The translations under genes were made by a program, and so were the position numbers. The notes beneath the pieces were generated by a model. The model had not been told where the DNA came from and ran no database searches. It was given only the letters and a program-made list of their open reading frames with translations. Source: Allobosea sp. Root381 (GTDB lineage: Bacteria > Pseudomonadota > Alphaproteobacteria > Rhizobiales > Beijerinckiaceae). Taken from it: a stretch of 64,000 bases of DNA. Positions 16,115 to 23,581 of this stretch are shown one piece after another. The stretch is from contig NZ_LMJT01000014.1 of assembly GCF_001429395.1 (NCBI RefSeq), forward strand, positions 1 to 64,000, written 5' to 3'. The number at the start of each line of letters is the position of its first letter. Positions within the stretch are counted from its first letter, which is position 1.

Positions 16115-16240
16115 CTAAGGCCTCTCGACAGCCAGCCCTTTAGCTGGGGCCACAACTGGGGCGGACTTCGCCTTGCCCCGCGCTGCGAGGCCTGCCTTCG
16201 TCGCCTCGGACCTCTCCTCGGCCGTCAAGTTGGGCGGCAT
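16115..16240 (-). CDS. Putative 41-residue protein, unknown
   Basis: ATG at 16240 follows GGAGG at normal spacing; the frame ends in TAG at 16115. The peptide begins MPPNLTAEERSEATKAGLAA and continues with a Lys/Ala/Pro-rich tail. The charged LTAEERSEATKAGLAARG segment recalls small KGG-type or toxin-antitoxin-adjacent proteins, but I cannot place it in a family. It may be a real small gene or the 5' end of a truncated one. Confidence 0.35.
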   Translation of the reverse strand: MPPNLTAEERSEATKAGLAARGKAKSAPVVAPAKGLAVERP

Positions 16241-16308
16241 GATGCCTCCCTAGACCTGGGCCGCGTAGACCCGGCTCTGCGAGATGTCCAGCGCCCGGCT
16301 TGAACGCG

Positions 16309-16875
16309 CTAGCTAGAAAGTTCGGCTGTCTTCGCGATGATCAAATCGCGTTCTTCGTCCATACGCTGTTCCCGCTCGCGGCAGCGAGCCTCGTCCGGTC
16401 CCGCCAGGAGTGCCACCTTCTCGCGAATCTCCGCGAACTGGAGGGGTTTCCCCAACGCGACGGCGGCGATGGCATGGCCAGCCTCGTGAACGGCTGCGCG
16501 CCGCAGCATCTGGTCGGGACACGCGAGCGTCGGCGGAAGGTGCGCCTCGAGGTCTGCCGCGGAGATGGTTTGCAGGGCTGGTTGTGCCTCACGAGGAGGG
16601 CTTGTCAAAGCGGCAGCGTATCGAACAGGCGCTGGCCAACCTGACACAAGCGCAATAGGCGCAGATAGCGCTGAAATTCGGCACGGCTCGGGGGAGATAT
16701 CTCGCTTGATGAAGCGGGTCGCAAGGTACGACAGACGACAGAGGCCTGCCGAGAGCTCGGGCCAAATCCTGCGAAAGCTAATCCTGTCGCCTTGTCTCTT
16801 CGGACGCACCGCTTTTTGATTTCGCTTAATACGACCGAATGAAATGCGTGTTTGGGCCGCGCATCGGGATCGCAC
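16309..16875 (-). pseudogene. Truncated fragment with M41 (FtsH-type) HEAGH motif
   Basis: The open frame (188 codons including an unsupported N-terminal Arg-rich part) holds LEAHLPPTLACPDQMLRR followed by AAVHEAGHAIAAVALG, which matches the zinc-binding HExxH region of FtsH-type M41 peptidase domains. A real M41 domain needs an upstream AAA ATPase and about 150 further residues with a distal Asp ligand. Here the match ends right after ALGKP and an unrelated charged segment (REREQRMDEERDLIIAKT) leads to the stop. I read it as a deletion chimera of an ATP-dependent protease-like gene, typical of decayed mobile DNA. Confidence 0.5.
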
Positions 16876-17071
16876 GCCGGCGTTGAAGAAGCTTCAAGCT
16901 CGTTTCGCGGCCCGGCTCGGCCTACGCATTGTCCTTAGGGACAGGTTTCCGCAGCGCTCGTTCGGCTGGTATCGCGGAGAAACGACATGGGCATCAGAGG
17001 AGCAGGCTGATCAAGCGCTGAGGAGCAGCGTCGTCCGAGCGCTTCCACCGGGGGAGGAATTCGGCTCATGA
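16844..17071 (+). CDS. Hypothetical basic protein, 75 residues
   Basis: A short frame rich in Arg, beginning MRVWAAHRDRTPALKKLQAR. Its stop overlaps the start of the next ORF as ATGA, which supports it being translated. No family is recognised. It could also be a remnant, since it overlaps the 5' end of the degraded peptidase frame on the other strand. Confidence 0.35.
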   Translation: MRVWAAHRDRTPALKKLQARFAARLGLRIVLRDRFPQRSFGWYRGETTWASEEQADQALRSSVVRALPPGEEFGS

Positions 17072-17310
17072 TCAACCACATCGTCGTTGGAACCGTCCTG
17101 GCGATGGCCGCGCTTCTTACCTCTGCCGGTCAAAACAATGCCTTGGCCTGCACCAAAACGGCCGGTTGCGTCATGGATGTGTTCCATGACGACTACGCGA
17201 TGAAGCGTGACGGCCGGATGGAAGAGGCGATCAAGGCCGGTCGAGCCAATGTCGAGGCCTTTCGCGCCCTTCAGGCAGCCGAAAAGGCCTATTATGCGAG
17301 GCGTCGCTGA
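17068..17310 (+). CDS. Small exported hypothetical protein
   Basis: The protein has 80 residues with a strong GGGGGAGGAA ribosome binding site. The N-terminus MINHIVVGTVLAMAALLTSA is a signal peptide with likely cleavage near NALA-CT, giving a mature peptide of about 53 residues with two Cys near its start (CTKTAGC). The rest is charged and helical (AIKAGRANVEAFRALQAAEK). It is probably periplasmic; the function is unknown. Confidence 0.55.
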   Translation: MINHIVVGTVLAMAALLTSAGQNNALACTKTAGCVMDVFHDDYAMKRDGRMEEAIKAGRANVEAFRALQAAEKAYYARRR

Positions 17311-17455
17311 GCGCTGATTTGGGCTAGCGGAGTAACCCCACGTCCCGACGGTCGGTCAGAGCTTGGGCAGCATGACCGACGCGGAGACGGTCCAATCTAC
17401 GGCGTGGTGAACCCGACCATATTTCGGTGAGGGGCTAAGCCAAAGAGGTCGTCCC

Positions 17456-17719
17456 ATGTGGGTGCTGATGTACGTCTTCTCCTACTCGGTGAACCCGATG
17501 GCAACGAGCGACCGGGCTGAATGGCGACTGCTGCCGACAGTGATCTTCCAGGAGTTCACCAGCGAGGACTGATGCCAGTCGGCGAAGGCGAAGCTGGAGG
17601 GTAGCTTGAAGGACGCCGGAGTACGGCTCAGAAGTGCGCTCGACGAGCTCAAGCTTGCCGGCACGGCCGGTCCCAAGGACATCATCGTCGCCTATAATGT
17701 CGAGTGCCTCCCCAAATAG
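17456..17719 (+). pseudogene. Small gene interrupted by an in-frame TGA
   Basis: Reading from ATG at 17456 gives MWVLMYVFSYSVNPMATSDR, then a TGA at 17570-17572 after SED, and the same frame continues as a plausible protein (CQSAKAKLEGSLKDAG, then IIVAYNVECLPK) to a TAG at 17717-17719. Both halves look like one 87-codon protein, since the downstream half has no start of its own. The simplest reading is a nonsense mutation in a small gene of unknown function. The D-stop-C context is noted in the findings. Confidence 0.5.
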
Positions 17720-17763
17720 GCTGGCGGCGCGTGCGCTGACCTCGCCTCGGCAGGATTGTAACA

Positions 17764-18159
17764 ATGCTGCAAATCGATCTTCTTGAAGACGAGGGAATCG
17801 TTATCCTGGCGCCTAACGGACCCCTCGATAAAGCGGATTTCGAACGGCTCTCCGGCATCGTCGATCCGTACATCAAGGCAAATGGGTCACTCCACGGCCT
17901 GATGGTCGATGCGGCATCCTTTCCTGGCTGGGAGGATGCCGGCGCCCTGATCTCCCATCTCAAATTCGTGATGGGCCACCATGACAAGGTCGAGCGGATT
18001 GCGGTCGTTTCGGACAGCGAGTTCCTGAAGCTCGCGCCCCATGTCGCGAAGCACTTCGTAGCGGCCGACATCCGCAGATTTCCCTCAAATGAGAGGGACC
18101 GCGCGCTGACCTGGCTGGAGCGCGAAGCCAGCCTAGGGATTCTCCCCGACGATCGTTGA
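17764..18159 (+). CDS. STAS/SEC14-like (SpoIIAA-like) domain protein
   Basis: The protein has 131 residues: LEDEGIVILAPNGPLDKADF at the N-terminus, HGLMVDAASFPGWED and VERIAVVSDSEFLK in the middle, matching the SpoIIAA-like fold (PF11964) common in proteobacteria. These are single-domain cytoplasmic proteins of unclear role, sometimes linked to membrane or lipid binding. It stands alone at the edge of the decayed region. Confidence 0.8.
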   Translation: MLQIDLLEDEGIVILAPNGPLDKADFERLSGIVDPYIKANGSLHGLMVDAASFPGWEDAGALISHLKFVMGHHDKVERIAVVSDSEFLKLAPHVAKHFVAADIRRFPSNERDRALTWLEREASLGILPDDR

Positions 18160-18427
18160 CTCCGGAGAGCGATGCGGCCTGGATCCGTCATTCGCACCGC
18201 AACCTGTCCTAAGGACAATACGCTTAGGCCGCCTGTTGTGGTGGTGTGGTCTGCGCAGACGGTGAAGCACCCATGAGGCGGCACCACACGATGGGGAATG
18301 CGCGCTGGGCTGTGAGTGAACAGCGATGCGGCTTTGGGCCGCGCTCAAGCATCGTGTCTGGCGGATCGCACGATCCCCGCGGCTACGTCGAACATCGAAT
18401 CCGATCTCGAGCGGTTCGGAGTGCGCC
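18160..18427. other. Intergenic gap, nothing recognised
   Basis: I see no gene, RNA or strong repeat between the STAS-like gene and the small ORF at 18428. Confidence 0.4.
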
Positions 18428-18547
18428 ATGGTCAGAAACCCCACGGATGCCTTCGCCGACGCGCTCGCCTATGCAACCGATGCCGGGCAGCGTCTCGTGT
18501 TGCTGCTCGATGCCCTGAGACAGCGCTCCATCCAGTACGGCGCCTGA
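18428..18547 (+). CDS. Possible 39-residue protein resembling the DUF3141 N-terminus
   Basis: The peptide begins [20 protein letters not shown] and continues [19 protein letters not shown]. The [14 protein letters not shown] pattern resembles, from memory, the opening helix of DUF3141 (poly-hydroxyalkanoate-synthase-related) proteins, which normally have hundreds of residues. Either a free-standing mini-helix or a truncated gene. No clear ribosome binding site. Confidence 0.3.
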   Translation: MVRNPTDAFADALAYATDAGQRLVLLLDALRQRSIQYGA

Positions 18548-18618
18548 GGGAGCGGGCTGGGGGAGGAAATGGGGGAGCACCCCCCCGGAGGCCGTTGAGG
18601 ACGCTCGTCTTTTCTGAG

Positions 18619-18708
18619 TGGCGGACAGGGCGGGATTCGAACCCGCGATACGGTTTCCCGTATACACACTTTCCAGGCGTGCGCCTTCAACCACTCGGCC
18701 ACCTGTCC
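18619..18708 (-). tRNA. tRNA-Ser(GGA)
   Basis: Reading the minus strand, the acceptor stem GGACAGG pairs with CCTGTCC and is followed by G and an encoded CCA. The D-arm contains GGCCGAGTGGTTGAAGG, the anticodon stem CACGC pairs with GTGTG around loop CTGGAAA (anticodon GGA), a long variable arm (TATACGG...CCGTAT) marks it as class II, and the T-arm contains GGGTTCGAATCCC. It reads UCC and UCU serine codons. The 3' end faces the decayed stretch at 15.8-18.6 kb. Confidence 0.97.
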
Positions 18709-18946
18709 GGCGCGCTGCTTATGACCGCCGAGCCGGCTTCTTTCAAGGGCCAACTGGCACCCTTCGACAGATCATTCGAAATCAGTGGTGGACGCGGTTG
18801 CAAAGCCACAGCTGAGGGGGCACATCGGGGCGTGGTCGCCCGGCCGCAGGTCCGGCGGCGGATTCGGCGGCGGCATGCCTTCGCCTGCAGGATCGACAGG
18901 CGGGGTCGCTGGAAGACGGCGTCGGCAGCCCTGCGAAGGAGAACGG

Positions 18947-19270
18947 ATGGTGCGCTTCCTGCTGCGGCTCCTCGGCTATCTGCTCGTCGCGGCCGGCTTC
19001 GTCTCGCTGGTCATCGACGGCGCACGCTCGATCGCCAATTCCACCGTACAGTACACGCCGTTGCAGCTTGCGCTCGCGACCCTGTTCGGCGAGCGCGTCA
19101 AGGGACTCCAGACCATCATCGAGCGCGGCATCCATCCGCTGCTGTGGGACCCGGTCATGCTCAATCTGATGCTCGCTCCCGCGGCGCTCGTCGCCTTCCT
19201 CCTTGGTTTCCTGCTGCTCAGGCTGGGCGCGCGGCCGGAGCCGAAGATCGGCATCGTCACGAGACGGTGA
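18947..19270 (+). CDS. Small inner-membrane protein, unknown
   Basis: GAAGGAG precedes the ATG. The product has 107 residues with two clear membrane segments ([20 protein letters not shown] near residues 5-25 and [20 protein letters not shown] near 75-95) separated by a loop containing [20 protein letters not shown]. The C-terminus is short and basic. A longer in-frame start at 18785 would add a low-complexity leader and is rejected. It lies 80 bp before msrA. Function unknown. Confidence 0.75.
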   Translation: MVRFLLRLLGYLLVAAGFVSLVIDGARSIANSTVQYTPLQLALATLFGERVKGLQTIIERGIHPLLWDPVMLNLMLAPAALVAFLLGFLLLRLGARPEPKIGIVTRR

Positions 19271-19350
19271 GCGCCGCCGGGCTGCTCGCTCCTGTCGGAA
19301 CGGGTGGCCAATGCCTATATCCTGGCGCGACATCAGCAACGGAGTCCGAC

Positions 19351-20007
19351 ATGTTCGCCCTGCGCAAGAAGACCGCCCTGCCGCAAGCCGACGAGGCGCT
19401 GCCCGGCCGGGCAGACCCGATTCCCACCGCCGAACGGCATTTCCTCAACCAGCGCGCGCTCGCCGGCCCCTATCCCGAGGGCTTCGAGACGGCGTTCTTC
19501 GGCCTCGGCTGCTTCTGGGGCGCGGAGCGCAAGTTCTGGCAGATGGGCGAGGGGGTCTGGATCACCGCCGTCGGCTATGCCGGGGGCCTCACGCCGAACC
19601 CGACCTATGAGGAGGTCTGCTCGGGGCTGACGGGCCACAACGAGGTGGTGAAGGTTGTCTTCGATCCGAAGGTCCTCTCCTATGAGGCGCTGCTGAAGAC
19701 CTTCTGGGAAAATCACAACCCCACCCAGGGCATGCGCCAGGGCAACGACATCGGCACGCAGTACCGCTCCGGACTCTACGTCACGGATGCGAGGCAGCGC
19801 GAGACGGCCGAGCGTTCGCGGGCGGAGTACCAGCAGGCGCTGCAGCAGCGCGGCTACGATCCGATCACGACCGAGATCCTCGACGCGCCGATCTTCTACG
19901 CCGCCGAGGACTATCACCAGCAATATCTCGCCAAGAACCCGGCTGGCTATTGCGGGCTCGGCGGCACGGGCGTGACCTGCCAGATCGGGACCGGCGTGGC
20001 GGCCTGA
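19351..20007 (+). CDS. msrA: Peptide-methionine (S)-S-oxide reductase
   Basis: The product has 218 residues. The active site GCFWGAER has the catalytic Cys at about residue 54. [36 protein letters not shown] and GTQYRSGLY are all standard MsrA motifs. It reduces methionine-S-sulfoxide in proteins with thioredoxin as electron donor; a thioredoxin gene is at 61900-62220. The roughly 40-residue N-terminal extension before the core is common in alphaproteobacterial MsrA. The resolving Cys is likely in the C-terminal [12 protein letters not shown]. Confidence 0.95.
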   Translation: MFALRKKTALPQADEALPGRADPIPTAERHFLNQRALAGPYPEGFETAFFGLGCFWGAERKFWQMGEGVWITAVGYAGGLTPNPTYEEVCSGLTGHNEVVKVVFDPKVLSYEALLKTFWENHNPTQGMRQGNDIGTQYRSGLYVTDARQRETAERSRAEYQQALQQRGYDPITTEILDAPIFYAAEDYHQQYLAKNPAGYCGLGGTGVTCQIGTGVAA

Positions 20008-20173
20008 GGCGCTCCCGGCGCGCCGCCGGCCCACCGAGCGGCCGGGGCGCTGCCATCCTGCCTTCCGCAAGGTTGTTGATGATGCGGGGCAGCATAGCCG
20101 TCATGTAATTTTTCGGTTGATCGTCGCGGCAAAGCTCGGCGACAGTCCATCCCTTCATGGGGAGACTGACGCG

Positions 20174-21154
20174 ATGTCCTTGCATTTCCGATCGAAACTG
20201 GTCGCTGCTGGCTTGGCACTTGGTGGGGTGGCGCTGGCTGCCGGCATCGCCTTCGCCCAGGCGCCGGCCTTCTTCCGCATCGGGACCGGCGGTACCGCCG
20301 GCACCTATTATCCGATCGGCGGGCTGATCGCGAACGCGATCTCGGCGCCGCCGCAGCTGATCGCGACGGCCGTCGCCAGCAACGGCTCGGTCGCCAATGT
20401 CAATGCCATCGTCGGCGGCGCGGCGGAATCCGGCTTTGCCCAGGCCGATGTCGCCTATTGGGCCTATTCCGGCACCGGCGTCTATGAGGGCAAGCCCAAG
20501 GTCGAGGAGCTGCGCTCGATCGCCAATCTGTATCCGGAGAGCGTCCATCTCGTCGTCCGCAAGGCGTCGAACGTGAAGAGCGTCGCCGACCTCAAGGGTA
20601 AGAAGGTCTCGCTCGACGAGCCCGGCTCCGGCACGCTGCTCAATGCCAAGACCATTCTCGCCGCCTTCGGCGTCGGCGAGAAGGACATCTCGGCCGAATA
20701 TCTCAAGCCGAACCAGGCGGCGGAGAAGATGAAGGACGGCTCGGTCGACGCCTTCTTCTTCACCGGCGGCTTCCCGGCTGCGGCGATCTCCGAACTCGCC
20801 TCGACCGGCTCGGGCGTCGACATCCTGCCGATCGCCGGGCCCGAGGCCGAGAAGCTGGCCAGGGACTTTCCCTTCTTCGCGGCGGACGAGATCCCGGCCG
20901 GCACCTACAAGGATGTTGGTGCGGTCAAGACGATCTCGGTCGGCGCCCATTGGGTGACCTCGGCCAAGATTTCGGCCGACACGGTCTATGCCGCCACCAA
21001 GGGGCTGTGGAGCGACAAGGCCCGCGCGGTGCTCGACGCCGGCCATGCCAAGGGCAAGGCGATCCAGAAGGCGACGGCGCTGACCGGCCTGCAGGGCGTG
21101 CCGCTGCATCCCGGCGCCGAGCGCTTCTACAGGGAAGCCGGCCTGCTGAAGTAA
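20174..21154 (+). CDS. TAXI-family TRAP transporter solute-binding protein
   Basis: The protein has 326 residues with a signal peptide ending near AFA-QA (about residue 28) and a GGGGAGACTGACGCG leader. The mature protein starts with FFRIGTGGTAGTYYPIGGLI, the hallmark of TAXI proteins. Later SVADLKGKKVSLDEPGSGT and DAFFFTGGFPAAAI support the family. It delivers an organic acid or amino acid (glutamate in some relatives) to the fused permease encoded next. The ligand is unknown. Confidence 0.93.
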   Translation: MSLHFRSKLVAAGLALGGVALAAGIAFAQAPAFFRIGTGGTAGTYYPIGGLIANAISAPPQLIATAVASNGSVANVNAIVGGAAESGFAQADVAYWAYSGTGVYEGKPKVEELRSIANLYPESVHLVVRKASNVKSVADLKGKKVSLDEPGSGTLLNAKTILAAFGVGEKDISAEYLKPNQAAEKMKDGSVDAFFFTGGFPAAAISELASTGSGVDILPIAGPEAEKLARDFPFFAADEIPAGTYKDVGAVKTISVGAHWVTSAKISADTVYAATKGLWSDKARAVLDAGHAKGKAIQKATALTGLQGVPLHPGAERFYREAGLLK

Positions 21155-21171
21155 GGCCGGCTTCCGCTGCC

Positions 21172-21256
21172 GTCATTGCGAGAAGTGTAGCGGCGAAGCA
21201 ATCCAGGGCGACAGGGCTCTACGTCCCCTGGCTTGCTTCGATACGCTCGCAATGCC
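21172..21256. repeat. Dispersed intergenic palindrome, type A, copy 1
   Basis: The element starts GTCATTGCGAGAAG and ends CTCGCAATGCC, with internal GAAGCAATCCAGG and CCTGGCTTGCTTC arms, about 85 bp. Diverged relative to the copies at 29851 and 48458. It lies between the TAXI binding protein and permease genes, where it may form an mRNA hairpin. Confidence 0.85.
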
Positions 21257-21334
21257 GGTCCTTGCTTCGTTCTGAACCGTTTTCTTCCCTCTACCCCTCC
21301 TCCTTCCGGAAGAGGGGCTTGGCCGAGATCCCCG

Positions 21335-23500
21335 ATGACCGCCAGCCCTTCCGTCGCCGAACTCGCCAAGCTCGAGGAGGAACTCGATCCCGAGATGCAG
21401 TTCCGCAAGGTGCCGCCCGGCACGGCGCTCCTCGTCGGCGGGCTGCTGCTCGCGCTCTCGGCCTTCCACTACTACACCGCCGGCTTCGGCCTGCTGCGCG
21501 AGACGACGCATCGCGGCATCCACCTCGCCTTCGTGCTCGGGCTGATCTTCCTGGTCTTCTCGGCCCGCAAGAGCGATGCGCGGATCGTGCATCCCTCGAC
21601 CCTGCTGCGGCCCGGCGGCGTGCCGCTCTATGACTGGCTCTGCGCGATCGCGGTCGCGATCTCCAGCCTCTACGTCCCGTGGATCTTCGAGGACATGGCC
21701 TTCCGTGTCGGCAATCCCTCGACGCTCGACGTGGTGATGGGCTCGATCACCATCGTCCTGATGATCGAGGCGACGCGCCGCGCCATCGGCTGGGGCCTGC
21801 CGCTGATCGCGCTCTTCGCGATGGTCTATGCGATCTTCGGCAACTGGTTTCCCGGCATCTTCCTGCACCCCGGCTCGACCTGGGCGAACCTGGTCAACCA
21901 TCTCTATCTGACCAGCCAGGGCGTCTATGGCGTCGCCCTCGGCGTGGTCGCGACCTATGTCTTCCATTTCGTGCTGTTCGGCGTGCTGGCGACCCGCATC
22001 GGCCTGGGGCGTCTCTTCCTCGGCGTCGCCGCGGCGGTGGCCGGGCGCTTCGCCGGCGGGCCGGCCAAGGTCTCGATCTTCGGCTCGGCCCTCTTCGGCA
22101 TGATCTCGGGCTCTTCCGTCGCGAACACGGTGACGGTCGGCTCGCTGACGATCCCGATGATGATCCGGCTCGGCTACAAGCGCCATTTCGCCGCCGCGGT
22201 GGAATCGACCGCTGCGACCGGTGGCCAGATCACCCCGCCGATCATGGGCGCGGCCGCCTTCCTGATGGTCGAGTTCCTCAACCTGCCCTATGCGACCATC
22301 GTTGTCGCCGCGATCATTCCCGCCTTCATGCATTTCTTCGGCGTGCTGATGCAGGTCCATTTCGAGGCCAAGCGCACCGGCATGGGCGGCATTTCCGATG
22401 CCGACGCGCCGAAGCTCTCGGAGGTCTTTGCCCGCGACTGGCCGACGATCGCGCCGCTCTTCGCGCTCATCCTCGTGCTCTTCACCGGCTATACGCCCTA
22501 TCTCGCCGCCTTCTGGGGCATCACCGGCTGCATGCTGGTCGGCCTCGCCCAGTACCGCGCCGCCTCCGCGCTGGTCTTCGCCGTGGCGATCGGCATCGCC
22601 GCCCCGACCGAGTTCCTGCGCGTGCCTGGCGTCAACGCGGCCTTCACGCTGTCGGCCTTCGCCGTGATGGCCCATGGCGTGCTGATGCGCAGCGCCGAGG
22701 GACGCAAGCGCGTAGCCGACATGGTCGACGCCTTCATCCTCGGCGCGAAATACGCGATCGGCGTCGGCGCCGCGGCGGCGACCGTCGGCATCATCGTCGG
22801 CGTGGTGACGCTAACCGGCGTCGGCTTCAAGATCTCCTGGATCGTGACATCGCTCGCCGACCAATGGGCCAATGGCGTCGCCGCCCTGATCCCGTTCTTC
22901 CCCTTCGAGCTGAAGAGCGCGACCCTGTTCTTCACGCTGATCCTGACCGGCATCGTCTGCATCCTGCTGGGCTGCGGCGTGCCGACCACGGCGAACTACA
23001 TCATCATGGTCACGGTGGCGGCGCCCGCGCTCGGCATGCTTGGGGTCAACCCGCTCGTGGCCCATTTCTTCGTATTCTACTACGGCATCCTCGCCGACAT
23101 CACGCCCCCGGTCGCGATCGCGGCCTATGCCGGCGCGAGCATGGCCGGCGCCGATCCGTTCAAGACCGGCAACACTGCCTTCCGGCTGGGGCTCGGCAAG
23201 ATACTGGTTCCTTTCGTCTTCGTGTTCTCGCCCTCGATGCTGATCATGGTGCCCGGCTTCACCTGGGCCGAGATGATCGTCTCGACCGCGGCCTGCATCA
23301 TCAGCATCACGCTTCTCTCGGCGGCTTTCGCCGGCTGGCTGCTGGCGCCGCTGGTGAGGTGGGAACGGTTCGTCATCGGCATCGCGGCGTTGCCGATGAT
23401 CCTGGCGACGCCGACGACAATGCTCACCAGCGCCCTGATCGCCTCGCCGGTGCTGCTGCGCCAGGTCCTGGCGCGAAAGGCGGCGCTCGCTCCGGCATGA
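21335..23500 (+). CDS. TRAP transporter fused permease (DctQ-DctM), TAXI type
   Basis: The protein has 721 residues starting MTASPSVAELAKLEEELDPE; an earlier in-frame start would lie inside the repeat. A short charged cytoplasmic leader is followed by about 18 membrane segments. The N-terminal part corresponds to the small subunit and the rest to the large DctM subunit (GSALFGMISGSSVANTVTVG, ATGGQITPPIMGAAAFLM, GCGVPTTANYIIM, GILADITPPVAIAAYAGA). It drives sodium- or proton-coupled uptake of the ligand bound by the TAXI protein encoded upstream. Confidence 0.93.
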   Translation: MTASPSVAELAKLEEELDPEMQFRKVPPGTALLVGGLLLALSAFHYYTAGFGLLRETTHRGIHLAFVLGLIFLVFSARKSDARIVHPSTLLRPGGVPLYDWLCAIAVAISSLYVPWIFEDMAFRVGNPSTLDVVMGSITIVLMIEATRRAIGWGLPLIALFAMVYAIFGNWFPGIFLHPGSTWANLVNHLYLTSQGVYGVALGVVATYVFHFVLFGVLATRIGLGRLFLGVAAAVAGRFAGGPAKVSIFGSALFGMISGSSVANTVTVGSLTIPMMIRLGYKRHFAAAVESTAATGGQITPPIMGAAAFLMVEFLNLPYATIVVAAIIPAFMHFFGVLMQVHFEAKRTGMGGISDADAPKLSEVFARDWPTIAPLFALILVLFTGYTPYLAAFWGITGCMLVGLAQYRAASALVFAVAIGIAAPTEFLRVPGVNAAFTLSAFAVMAHGVLMRSAEGRKRVADMVDAFILGAKYAIGVGAAAATVGIIVGVVTLTGVGFKISWIVTSLADQWANGVAALIPFFPFELKSATLFFTLILTGIVCILLGCGVPTTANYIIMVTVAAPALGMLGVNPLVAHFFVFYYGILADITPPVAIAAYAGASMAGADPFKTGNTAFRLGLGKILVPFVFVFSPSMLIMVPGFTWAEMIVSTAACIISITLLSAAFAGWLLAPLVRWERFVIGIAALPMILATPTTMLTSALIASPVLLRQVLARKAALAPA

Positions 23501-23581
23501 TGGTTCACTTTATGTTCTTGCGTGGAACCTGAAGCTCGGCTAGCTTCCCTTGGGGCATGGCGTTGGGACGGGTTGGGACTG

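Larger units (their letters stand above)
15844..16308. other. Gene-poor accessory stretch
   Basis: After the AraC gene there is no full-length gene. Contents: copy 3 of the 17-bp motif (15880-15896) and one short minus-strand ORF (16115-16240, listed separately). The composition is less uniformly GC-rich than in the neighbouring operons. This begins the decayed stretch that extends to the tRNA-Ser gene. Confidence 0.45.

Noticed and set aside
16076-16303. Plus-strand 75-codon frame
   Set aside because: Opposite a better-supported short minus-strand ORF, with no ribosome binding site or family.
17570-17572. Selenocysteine at the in-frame TGA
   Set aside because: No convincing SECIS-like hairpin immediately downstream and no selenoprotein family; a nonsense mutation is simpler.
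18565-18590. GGGGG-AGCA-CCCCC hairpin near the tRNA as a terminator
   Set aside because: No T-run on either strand and only a short stem in G/C runs.
18785-18946. N-terminal extension of the small membrane protein at 18947
   Set aside because: The extension is low complexity, and a clear ribosome binding site precedes the ATG at 18947.
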